A DNA stretch of 64,000 nucleotides, from NCBI GenBank assembly GCA_964491785.1, contig CAZBGS010000004.1, forward strand, positions 186,001-250,000. The letters run 5' to 3'. Shown one piece after another: positions 57,823 through 64,000 of this stretch. The notes beneath the pieces were generated by a model. That model did no database searches, was not told where the DNA came from, and saw only the letters and a list, made by a program, of their open reading frames with translations. Position 1 is the first letter of the stretch, and each line of letters begins with the position of its first letter. The stretch comes from RZZS01 sp964491785. Lineage in GTDB: Bacteria > Pseudomonadota > Alphaproteobacteria > Micavibrionales > Micavibrionaceae. The position numbers and the translations under genes were made by a program.

Positions 57823-58642
57823 GCGAGGCGAGTTTGATAAATTTGCTAACTTCAAGATTTTCGGCTCTCAGTTCAGGATCGATACCGGCTTCGCCGAAAT
57901 ACTGGTTGTAGGCCTTAAGAGAAGAGCGCAGCATCTTTCTTCTTTGTCCAAAGGCCATTGCTGTCAGTTTCTCGACAGTGGCAAAGTCGGGCCTTTTTGT
58001 AGAGGGAATTATTGGTATTAAATGCACAAGAGTCGAGGTTACTTTCGGCGCCGGGGTGAATGCCTGGCCAGAGATATCGAAACAACGCCTCGTCTCGCAA
58101 AGCCACTGCGCGATGACAGATAGCCTCCCATAAGTTTTGCTGCCTGGAGAGGCGCAAATCCTTTCCGCTACTTCACGCTGAAAGAGCAGTGTCAGGCTGC
58201 GGTAGGCGCTTTGATCCCTGTGGAGTTCTGCAAGCCAGCCTATCAGCAACGGAGTTCCGATATTGTAGGGGAGATTAGCGACAATGGCGCGGGGGCCTTG
58301 CGGAGAAAGGTCAAGCGGGCTTGATTTCAGGGCATCGGCGTGAATGACGTCGAGCCGACCTCCGGCTGCTTCTTCAAGCTGGCGCAAGGCCAGTACGGCG
58401 CGTTGGTCGAATTCAATTGCTAAAATTCTGTCGGCTCCGGTTTTAAGCAAGCTGCGAGTGAGGCCACCGGGGCCGGGGCCTATCTCGATAACGGTACATC
58501 CGGTCAGGTTGCCAGCTGCACGCGCAATTTTATCAGTTATGTTCAGATCAAGAAGAAAATTTTGCCCAAGGCTTTTTTCAGCCCTCAGACCATGAGCGGC
58601 TATAACCTCGCGAAGCGGCGGAAGGTCTGTCAAATCAGACAC
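57806..58642 (-). CDS. rsmA: 16S rRNA (adenine-1518/1519-N6)-dimethyltransferase
   Basis: 278 residues with KsgA/RsmA motifs: KSLGQNFLLDLNITDKIA, VIEIGPGPGGLTRSLL (SAM binding), and IVANLPYNIGTPLLIGWL (catalytic NLPY). The start is GTG at 58640-58642, overlapping the surA 3' end by 8 bp, and the 3' end overlaps gmk by 17 bp. pdxA, which often lies between surA and rsmA, is absent here. Confidence 0.96.
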   Translation of the reverse strand: MSDLTDLPPLREVIAAHGLRAEKSLGQNFLLDLNITDKIARAAGNLTGCTVIEIGPGPGGLTRSLLKTGADRILAIEFDQRAVLALRQLEEAAGGRLDVIHADALKSSPLDLSPQGPRAIVANLPYNIGTPLLIGWLAELHRDQSAYRSLTLLFQREVAERICASPGSKTYGRLSVIAQWLCETRRCFDISGQAFTPAPKVTSTLVHLIPIIPSTKRPDFATVEKLTAMAFGQRRKMLRSSLKAYNQYFGEAGIDPELRAENLEVSKFIKLASLIPPA

Positions 58643-59576
58643 GGGTTTCGATGAAGGCCGCGGATTTGAGGTCGAGCAGGTAACGTTGCTGCATGCGATC
58701 CAGTCTTTCCATGCCTATCTGGTTAAGCAGGAAGTCCTTTGGGGGCAGAGTTTCATCGGTAATCAGACGTTTTTTGCGCAGCGCATAAATATGATAGCCG
58801 GAGGGAGAGCGAATCGGGCTGCTCGTTTCTCCTTCTTTCATCGCCGCTATGGCGCCGCCGGTTTCCGAAGGAAGCTGATCAGCCTGGATCCAGCCAAGAT
58901 CTCCGCCCTGCGGGGCCCCCGCCGCTCTGGAAAACTGTCGGGCCACGGCTTCGAAAGGAGCATGGCCACTTCTGATTTCGCTACTTAATTTGTCGGCAAG
59001 GTTTTTAATTTCCTGCTCCTGCGCTTTTTCAATAGGCAGAAAGATTTCGGAGATCAGATATTCGGTTTTCCCCTTGCTCTGCTGCAAGCGTCCGAGGCGA
59101 TCCTCAACGTCTTTTTCCGTCACGAATACCCGGGGGCGGATCTTGTTCTGCACAACTAGAGACCAGGCAATTTGCGCTTTGATCTGATCGTTAAGCGCTC
59201 TGGGAGGTATGCCGCTTCTATCCAAAACCATTTTGAACTGTTCGGGGGTCATATTATTCTGTGAGGCAATCGCTGTAAAAGCTTTGTCGATGTCTTGCGG
59301 GGAGACCGAAATTCCGAGCTTGCTCGCTTCCTGAAGTTTTAAAGTTTCCTCAACGAGAACGCCGATAACCTGCCGAAGAATTCTCGCTCTCATCTCTTCG
59401 TTATCGGGCAGGCCGGAAGAGGCCATTATCAATTTCATCCGGTCTTTGACGTTTGAACTGGTAATAACATCGTCGTTGACCACGACGGCAATGCCATCCT
59501 CTTTTGCGGCATATGCAGTATTTGCAAAGGCCGGGGCTACGAGAAGGACGGCAAGCAACAAAAGAATCCGCATCAT
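58635..59576 (-). CDS. surA: SurA-like peptidylprolyl isomerase/chaperone
   Basis: 313 residues with a signal peptide (LLLLAVLLVAPAFANTAYA), a SurA N-terminal helical domain (DGIAVVVNDDVITSSNVKDR) and one parvulin-type PPIC domain (TEYLISEIFLPIEKAQEQ, ending HIYALRKKR). SurA escorts outer-membrane proteins across the periplasm. A single PPIC domain is normal for the alphaproteobacterial form. It overlaps rsmA by 8 bp. Confidence 0.92.
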   Translation of the reverse strand: MMRILLLLAVLLVAPAFANTAYAAKEDGIAVVVNDDVITSSNVKDRMKLIMASSGLPDNEEMRARILRQVIGVLVEETLKLQEASKLGISVSPQDIDKAFTAIASQNNMTPEQFKMVLDRSGIPPRALNDQIKAQIAWSLVVQNKIRPRVFVTEKDVEDRLGRLQQSKGKTEYLISEIFLPIEKAQEQEIKNLADKLSSEIRSGHAPFEAVARQFSRAAGAPQGGDLGWIQADQLPSETGGAIAAMKEGETSSPIRSPSGYHIYALRKKRLITDETLPPKDFLLNQIGMERLDRMQQRYLLDLKSAAFIETRV

Positions 59577-59609
59577 TAATCCTTAAATTCTTGGTTAAAC
59601 CTTTTCCAT

Positions 59610-60578
59610 TCAGCTTGCTGGAATCCGTGAACCATAATGCCCTCCGGGAGAATATCTTTCCAGATAAACCGGCAGAATAGCATCAAGGTCTTTGGGACTT
59701 ATTCCCAAGGCCTCCAGAGTCAAGGCATCTTCGGATACTACATTATCTGTGCGAAGAAGTTCAACCTGGTCGCCGGTGAGCAGCTGTCCCGGCATAATAC
59801 CAGGCAAAGCTCCATACATTCTGGCCAGCGACCATGGCACGTTCACCAGGCGGCGCGAGCGACGAGTATAGTGCATTATCTTTTCCATCAACTGACGGAA
59901 AGTAAACACTTCAGGGCCTCCGATCTGATAGATATTGCCGAGAGGGCTGTCTTTGCCAGATTCCGATATGGTCAAGGCCGCAATGGCCGCGTTGGCCACG
60001 TCGCCGACATATACAGGCTGGAAGCGGGTCTCTCCGCCGCCGATCAAAGGCAGGGCAGGAAGAAGACGAGCCATGGCGGCAAAGCGATTAAAGAAGCTGT
60101 CGTCCGTGCCGAATACCAGACTCGGGCGAAGAATGACAGATTTTGGAAACAGGCTCAGTACCACCTTTTCTCCGGCACGTTTGCTTATCGCGTAGGATGA
60201 GGCAGAGGAATCAATCCCCAGCGCCGAGATATGTATTAACCTGCGGATGCCGAGTGTTGAGCTGATATCGGCGATTGTTGAAGGTATCCTGCAATGTATC
60301 CTGTCGAAATCGCCTTTTTTCTTTTCATGCAAAATCCCGGTGCAGTTTACAGCGAAATCAGATCCACTTAAGGCTTCGGCCACGCTTTCGCGGTCAAGGT
60401 AATCACAAAGAACAGGGACGATTTGCCCTACATTGCCAGCTGGTAGCAGGTAGCGTGCCGATTCAGGGTGCCGGCTTGCCACCTTTATCCTCAGTCCCAG
60501 CCAGGCGAGTTCCCGAACTATATGTCTGCCTATAAATCCGGTGCCACCAAAAACTGTGACAATTTTGTACTGAAACAT
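59610..60578 (-). CDS. NDUFA9-like NAD(P)H-binding protein
   Basis: About 322 residues of the atypical SDR group related to complex I subunit NDUFA9: TVFGGTGFIGRHIV at the start, AVNCTGILHEKKKGDFDRIH, RRLIHISALGIDSSASSYAISKRAGE, ILRPSLVFGTDD, and RFQPVYVGDVANA. In bacteria these proteins are widespread and mostly uncharacterised. The ATG at 60576-60578 is used; a TTG six codons upstream is open. It is upstream of surA on the same strand after 33 bp. Confidence 0.9.
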   Translation of the reverse strand: MFQYKIVTVFGGTGFIGRHIVRELAWLGLRIKVASRHPESARYLLPAGNVGQIVPVLCDYLDRESVAEALSGSDFAVNCTGILHEKKKGDFDRIHCRIPSTIADISSTLGIRRLIHISALGIDSSASSYAISKRAGEKVVLSLFPKSVILRPSLVFGTDDSFFNRFAAMARLLPALPLIGGGETRFQPVYVGDVANAAIAALTISESGKDSPLGNIYQIGGPEVFTFRQLMEKIMHYTRRSRRLVNVPWSLARMYGALPGIMPGQLLTGDQVELLRTDNVVSEDALTLEALGISPKDLDAILPVYLERYSPGGHYGSRIPAS

Positions 60579-60670
60579 TAAATTAAATCCCGGCAATCAA
60601 TCAGAAGAGTGAAATAGTCACTATAATCTTTGCAGGCAAGATGATTGCTGATTAAAGGATTTGTGCCGGG

Positions 60671-61042
60671 TCACCCCTGCGTTGGGGTGCATTCCTCGCA
60701 ACTTACGATATTGCGGTGGATTCCCAGTTCCGGGAGTTTTATGCCGAAGACCTCACAGTCGTAGGATTTTCCCTCTTGAAGCTGATCCTGGAGACTGGAG
60801 GGGTTAAATTTTAATTTTAATAAGCAACTTGAATTCTGAAAGACTTCACCATCGCCTACGATCATAAACTTTTCCGATTTTTTTCCAGCGGTCTCTGAAA
60901 TTGCAGCTTTTTTGTCAAGAACCTTGATATTTACCCTGTCGCTAAATTCACGAGCAAAGTAAAAAGGGGCCAGAACTCCTGCTATTGCCACCATCGCCGC
61001 TGTGGAAAAAGAGGCGATCATATTAATTCCTTCTTTTGTCAT
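60671..61042 (-). CDS. Small membrane-anchored protein of unknown function
   Basis: About 123 residues from the ATG at 61040-61042 (GAGGT upstream), with an N-terminal hydrophobic helix (STAAMVAIAGVLAPFYF) and a soluble remainder carrying four cysteines (SSCLLKLKF, YDCEVFG, SCEECTPTQG). The paired cysteines near the end could form disulfides if the domain is periplasmic. No family recognised. AT-rich compared with neighbours. Confidence 0.6.
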   Translation of the reverse strand: MTKEGINMIASFSTAAMVAIAGVLAPFYFAREFSDRVNIKVLDKKAAISETAGKKSEKFMIVGDGEVFQNSSCLLKLKFNPSSLQDQLQEGKSYDCEVFGIKLPELGIHRNIVSCEECTPTQG

Positions 61043-61112
61043 TGTTCTTACCTCATCCATGAAGCTATGGAGAAATAATCAAAACAAAGCTCAAAGTCAA
61101 TAATTTTTCATA

Positions 61113-63338
61113 TTATTCGGGTTTGATGAAGCTGTCCATAACCCGCTTCTGGCCGCCGCGGTCGAAGTCGATATCGAGTTTCCGACCGTCGATATTGATT
61201 ACGGTTCCGGCTCCGAATTTGTCATGGGTAACTCTGTCGCCAGGAGAATAGCCCGCTGCGCCGGGTGCCTCTGGCCGGGGGCCGGTTTTTGCGCCGGATC
61301 GGTCAATGAATGATGTTTTTCTGGGAACAAAGCCGCTCGAATCCCAATGGGCGGAGCGTCCGGGGTTGTAGCCCGTCATGTCCGAGCTTGCTTCAACCAG
61401 TTCTTCGGGGAGCTCGTCGACAAAACGCGAAGGGATGCAGCTTAGCCAGTTGCCGTACATTCTGCGGTTCGATGCAAAAGAAATGAATACACGCTTCTTT
61501 GCGCGGGTAATTCCCACATAGGCAAGGCGGCGTTCTTCCTCCAGACCCCTGATGCCATGTTCTTCGAGAGTCTTTTGGGAAGGAAACAGGCCTTCCTCCC
61601 AGCCGGGCAGGAAAACAGCGTCGAACTCAAGGCCCTTGGCGCTGTGCAGGGTCATGATCGAAACCGATTCGCCATGAGTGTCGCCACGGTTTTCAAGAAC
61701 TAGAGCGACGTGTTCGAGAAACTCGCCCAGAGATTCGAATTCGGCCATGCCGGAGATCAGTTCGCGCAGGTTTTCGAGTCTTCCGGGAGCTTCGGGGGAC
61801 TTGTCGGCTTTCCACATGGCCATGTAGCCGGATTCGTCCAGTACCTGCGAGGCAAGTTCGGTGTGCTTCATGTTTCCGAGCAGAGAGCGCCATCTTTCGA
61901 AGTCTCCCATAAGTCCTGCCAGTACGCCGCGCGTTTTCGGTTTGAGTTCGTCCGTTTCAAGCAGCTGGCCGATAGCCTGGTACAGGCTGATGCCCTGGGC
62001 CCTTGCATACTCATGGAGAGTTTGCAGGGTGGAATCGCCTATGCCACGCTTGGGGGTGTTGATTATCCGGTCGAGCGCGAGGTCGTCGGCGCTTTGGGCG
62101 ATTACCCGCAGGTAAGCCAGAGCGTCGCGGATTTCAAGGCGCTCATAAAATCTCGGCCCGCCGATCACCTTGTAGGGGATGCCGAGATGCATAAAGCGTT
62201 CTTCGAATTCCCGAGTCTGGAATCCGGCGCGGACAAGGACGGCGATGCCGGAGAGGCGCCATTTTTTATGCTGGAGACTTTCGATTTCCTCGCCTGTCCA
62301 GCGGGCTTCCGCTTCGCCGTCAAAGAGGCCGCGAACGCGGATCTTTTCGCCTTCGCCAAGCTGCGACCAGAGAGTTTTGCCCAGCCTGCCTTCGTTGTTG
62401 GAGATTACCGCTCCGGCGGCGGCGAGGATGGTGCCGGTCGAGCGGTAGTTTTGTTCCAGCCTTACGATCTTCGCTCCGGGAAAATCCTTTTCAAAACGAA
62501 GGATGTTGCCGACTTCCGCGCCGCGCCAGCCGTAGATCGACTGGTCGTCGTCGCCTACGCAGCAAAGATTGCCCGATCCACGGGCCAGCAGGCGCAGCCA
62601 GAGATACTGGGCGACGTTGGTATCCTGATATTCGTCGACAAGGATGTATCTAAAACGCCGGTGGTAGTCGGCGAGGATATCGGAATGCGCCGGATCCTTG
62701 AGGATCGAAATCATGTGGAGCAGCAGGTCGCCGAAATCGCAGGCGTTCACCTGGCGCAAACGTTCCTGATATCTGCTATACAGCGCCAGAATGTGGCCAT
62801 CGGCGGCGCCCGCTCCCTCTTCTCCCCTGACTTCCGAGGGTTTGAGGCCCCGGTCTTTCCAGCGTTCGATGTGCCATGCGATCTGCTTGGGGGGCCATTT
62901 TTTGGTGTCGAGATTTCGTTCTTCCATCAGTTGTTTGATAAGGCGGATCTGGTCGTCGGTATCGAGGATGGTGAAACCGGAAGAGAGGCCGACAAGATCC
63001 GCGTGACGTCTAAGCATGCGCGCGGCCAGAGAGTGAAAGGTTCCGAGCCACCATCCTTCCACCGGAGCGCCGCCCGACAGCGCCGAGACCCGATGTTTCA
63101 TCTCCTGCGCCGCCTTGTTGGTGAAGGTCACCGCCAGGATCTGCGACGGCCATGCCTTGCCTGTGCTAAGGATATGGGCGAGGCGAGTGGTCAGTACCCT
63201 GGTTTTACCGGTTCCCGCGCCGGCAAGCACCAGCAGGGGGCCGTCAGTGGTTTCCACAGCCTGCCGCTGCGGCTCGTTCAGGCCGTCAAGGTATGAGGGA
63301 CGGGGAGAGGTACAGTCTGGCAACGCGGTTCCGGTCAT
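61113..63338 (-). CDS. UvrD/PcrA-family superfamily I DNA helicase
   Basis: About 741 residues with all helicase motifs: Q/I LNEPQRQAVET, LAGAGTGKTRVLTTRLAHIL (Walker A), VDEYQDTNVAQYLWLRL (Walker B), GDDDQSIYGWRGAEV, LEQNYRSTG, VSIMTLHSAKGLEFDAVFLP and LAYVGITRAKKRV. UvrD unwinds DNA in nucleotide-excision and mismatch repair. The ATG at 63336-63338 is used; an open TTG lies upstream. The Tudor-like C-terminal end (SPGDRVTHDKFGAGTVINID) is typical of PcrA/UvrD. Confidence 0.96.
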   Translation of the reverse strand: MTGTALPDCTSPRPSYLDGLNEPQRQAVETTDGPLLVLAGAGTGKTRVLTTRLAHILSTGKAWPSQILAVTFTNKAAQEMKHRVSALSGGAPVEGWWLGTFHSLAARMLRRHADLVGLSSGFTILDTDDQIRLIKQLMEERNLDTKKWPPKQIAWHIERWKDRGLKPSEVRGEEGAGAADGHILALYSRYQERLRQVNACDFGDLLLHMISILKDPAHSDILADYHRRFRYILVDEYQDTNVAQYLWLRLLARGSGNLCCVGDDDQSIYGWRGAEVGNILRFEKDFPGAKIVRLEQNYRSTGTILAAAGAVISNNEGRLGKTLWSQLGEGEKIRVRGLFDGEAEARWTGEEIESLQHKKWRLSGIAVLVRAGFQTREFEERFMHLGIPYKVIGGPRFYERLEIRDALAYLRVIAQSADDLALDRIINTPKRGIGDSTLQTLHEYARAQGISLYQAIGQLLETDELKPKTRGVLAGLMGDFERWRSLLGNMKHTELASQVLDESGYMAMWKADKSPEAPGRLENLRELISGMAEFESLGEFLEHVALVLENRGDTHGESVSIMTLHSAKGLEFDAVFLPGWEEGLFPSQKTLEEHGIRGLEEERRLAYVGITRAKKRVFISFASNRRMYGNWLSCIPSRFVDELPEELVEASSDMTGYNPGRSAHWDSSGFVPRKTSFIDRSGAKTGPRPEAPGAAGYSPGDRVTHDKFGAGTVINIDGRKLDIDFDRGGQKRVMDSFIKPE

Positions 63339-63429
63339 TTCTGGGTTCTTTAATTCATGAAGCAATCAACCTAAACCGCTTTGGCGGATTTGTCTATTTA
63401 GCGGAGAGAGAGCGGGGAAGGCGTTAATA

Positions 63430-63987
63430 TCAAGGGGTGTATCTGTCGAGCAGGTCTTCCAGCTGGTCGAGGAGCGGTTCGACTTCGGCCTTGAAATCGT
63501 TTTTGCGGGTTTCGTCTATTCCTTCGCCGATTCTTTTGGCTATGCCCATAATTCTACCCTGAAATTCCATTAAATTCCTGAAATGCCTTGCCTGTCCCTT
63601 GTTGGCTTCCTTCAGGCGATCGACAAGGACATTGATCAGGGTCTTGATGGCCGGATCTTCCAGCGTGGAAAGCCTTTGCTGGAATTTCGCTTCGGAGATC
63701 ACCGTTACCGTGGTGTCTTCGAGGGCGGTTACGGTTGCCGTTCTGGGCTCGTGGGTGATCAGCGCCATTTCGCCGATTATCTCTCCATGCCCCAGTTCCG
63801 AGACCACGACCTTGTGGCCTCCTTCGCTGATGCTGACCTCGACGCGGCCGCTTTCTATGAAGAAAGCTTTGTTGCCATTACTTCCCTGTTCAAAGATTTT
63901 CTGCCCTTTGAAAAAAACTGTTCTGGTTTGAATCGCAGGATGGCCGGAGGGGTCTTTTTCCTGTCTCGGGTCGGGGTATCTGGGCAT
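63430..63987 (-). CDS. Cyclic-nucleotide-binding-domain protein
   Basis: 185 residues: a cNMP-binding beta barrel (FFKGQKIFEQGSNGNKAFFIESG, HGEIIGEMALITHEPRTATVTAL, with the RTA phosphate-binding cassette) and a helical C-terminal part. There is no DNA-binding or kinase domain, so it may be a regulatory subunit or act through protein contacts. It is complete within the window and lies upstream of the helicase on the same strand. Confidence 0.85.
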   Translation of the reverse strand: MPRYPDPRQEKDPSGHPAIQTRTVFFKGQKIFEQGSNGNKAFFIESGRVEVSISEGGHKVVVSELGHGEIIGEMALITHEPRTATVTALEDTTVTVISEAKFQQRLSTLEDPAIKTLINVLVDRLKEANKGQARHFRNLMEFQGRIMGIAKRIGEGIDETRKNDFKAEVEPLLDQLEDLLDRYTP

Positions 63988-64000
63988 GGGCAGTTTCTTT

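Noticed and set aside
61710..63296. 528-codon open frame on the plus strand
   Set aside because: Antisense to the UvrD/PcrA helicase, which has all its motifs; composition looks like a codon-bias shadow.
1..64000. CRISPR arrays, prophage or integrative element
   Set aside because: I saw no spaced direct repeats of CRISPR type, no integrase or transposase and no att-like duplication next to the tRNA. The S24, XRE and HTH genes alone do not make a prophage.

Overview
The window reads as a stretch of alphaproteobacterial chromosome made mostly of housekeeping genes. The gene content and order point that way: an HdaA-like protein, a hisA-hisF-hisE-hinT cluster, an adrenodoxin-type ferredoxin overlapping mnmA, an SUV3-like helicase, a long-form SerC, an NDUFA9-like protein, SapC, a SqrR/BigR-type ArsR regulator, and surA-rsmA convergent with gmk. 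The lineage below class level cannot be settled from the sequence alone. Coding density is high. Several neighbours overlap by 1-4 bp (ATGA, TAATG, GTGA), some convergent pairs overlap at their 3' ends, and one divergent pair overlaps at its start codons.

Layout. 0-4 kb: purM (cut by the left edge) divergent from a DUF2066 protein, AI-2E permease and Hda operon, which is convergent with sixA. 4-7.4 kb: an AT-richer orphan trehalose-phosphate-synthase-like gene, then rnd. 7.4-12.1 kb: aspS with its own promoter and REP-like hairpins, two small orphan genes (one with a near-consensus promoter, Shine-Dalgarno and terminator), a lytic transglycosylase and an Asp/Glu racemase. 12.3-17.1 kb: an unknown glycine-rich membrane protein, a REPIN-like inverted repeat, then hisA-hisF-hisE, a secreted toroid-like protein and hinT. 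17.1-24.1 kb: an L,D-transpeptidase, radA, two divergent EAL-like proteins side by side, a heparinase II/III-like protein and rpe. 24.3-31 kb: rsmB, chorismate mutase, an RcnB-like protein, a small two-CxC protein, lepA and a DUF4139 protein. 31-42.3 kb: a Rap1a-like protein coupled to an SUV3-like helicase, a large periplasmic unknown, mltG with an SDR, GST, YceI, uppP, rsmD-rluB and tadA.

42.4-48.2 kb: elongator tRNA-Met, mnmA, ferredoxin, a cysteine-free Rrf2 regulator, an alpha/beta hydrolase, and divergent serC/serB. 48.2-52.3 kb: an orphan MoxR ATPase divergent from a stand-alone Clp-D1-like AAA protein, an HTH/coiled-coil protein and SapC. 52.4-57.1 kb: ugd and cysQ, then four regulator or oxidoreductase genes (S24-type repressor, XRE, SqrR/BigR-like ArsR, SDR). 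57.2-64 kb: gmk, rsmA, surA, an NDUFA9-like gene, a small membrane protein, uvrD/pcrA and a cyclic-nucleotide-binding-domain protein.

Functional threads: tRNA maturation and charging (aspS, tadA, mnmA, tRNA-Met), ribosome maturation (rsmA, rsmB, rsmD, rluB, lepA), envelope and peptidoglycan (uppP, mltG, SLT, L,D-transpeptidase, surA), amino-acid biosynthesis (his, serB/serC, chorismate mutase), and sulfur and iron-sulfur chemistry (ferredoxin, Rrf2, cysQ, ArsR). I saw no CRISPR array, rRNA, insertion sequence or intact prophage. The best candidates for undescribed biology are the 60-aa orphan with a complete transcription unit, the stand-alone Clp-D1 ATPase region, the divergent EAL pair, and the orphan trehalose-synthase-like gene.
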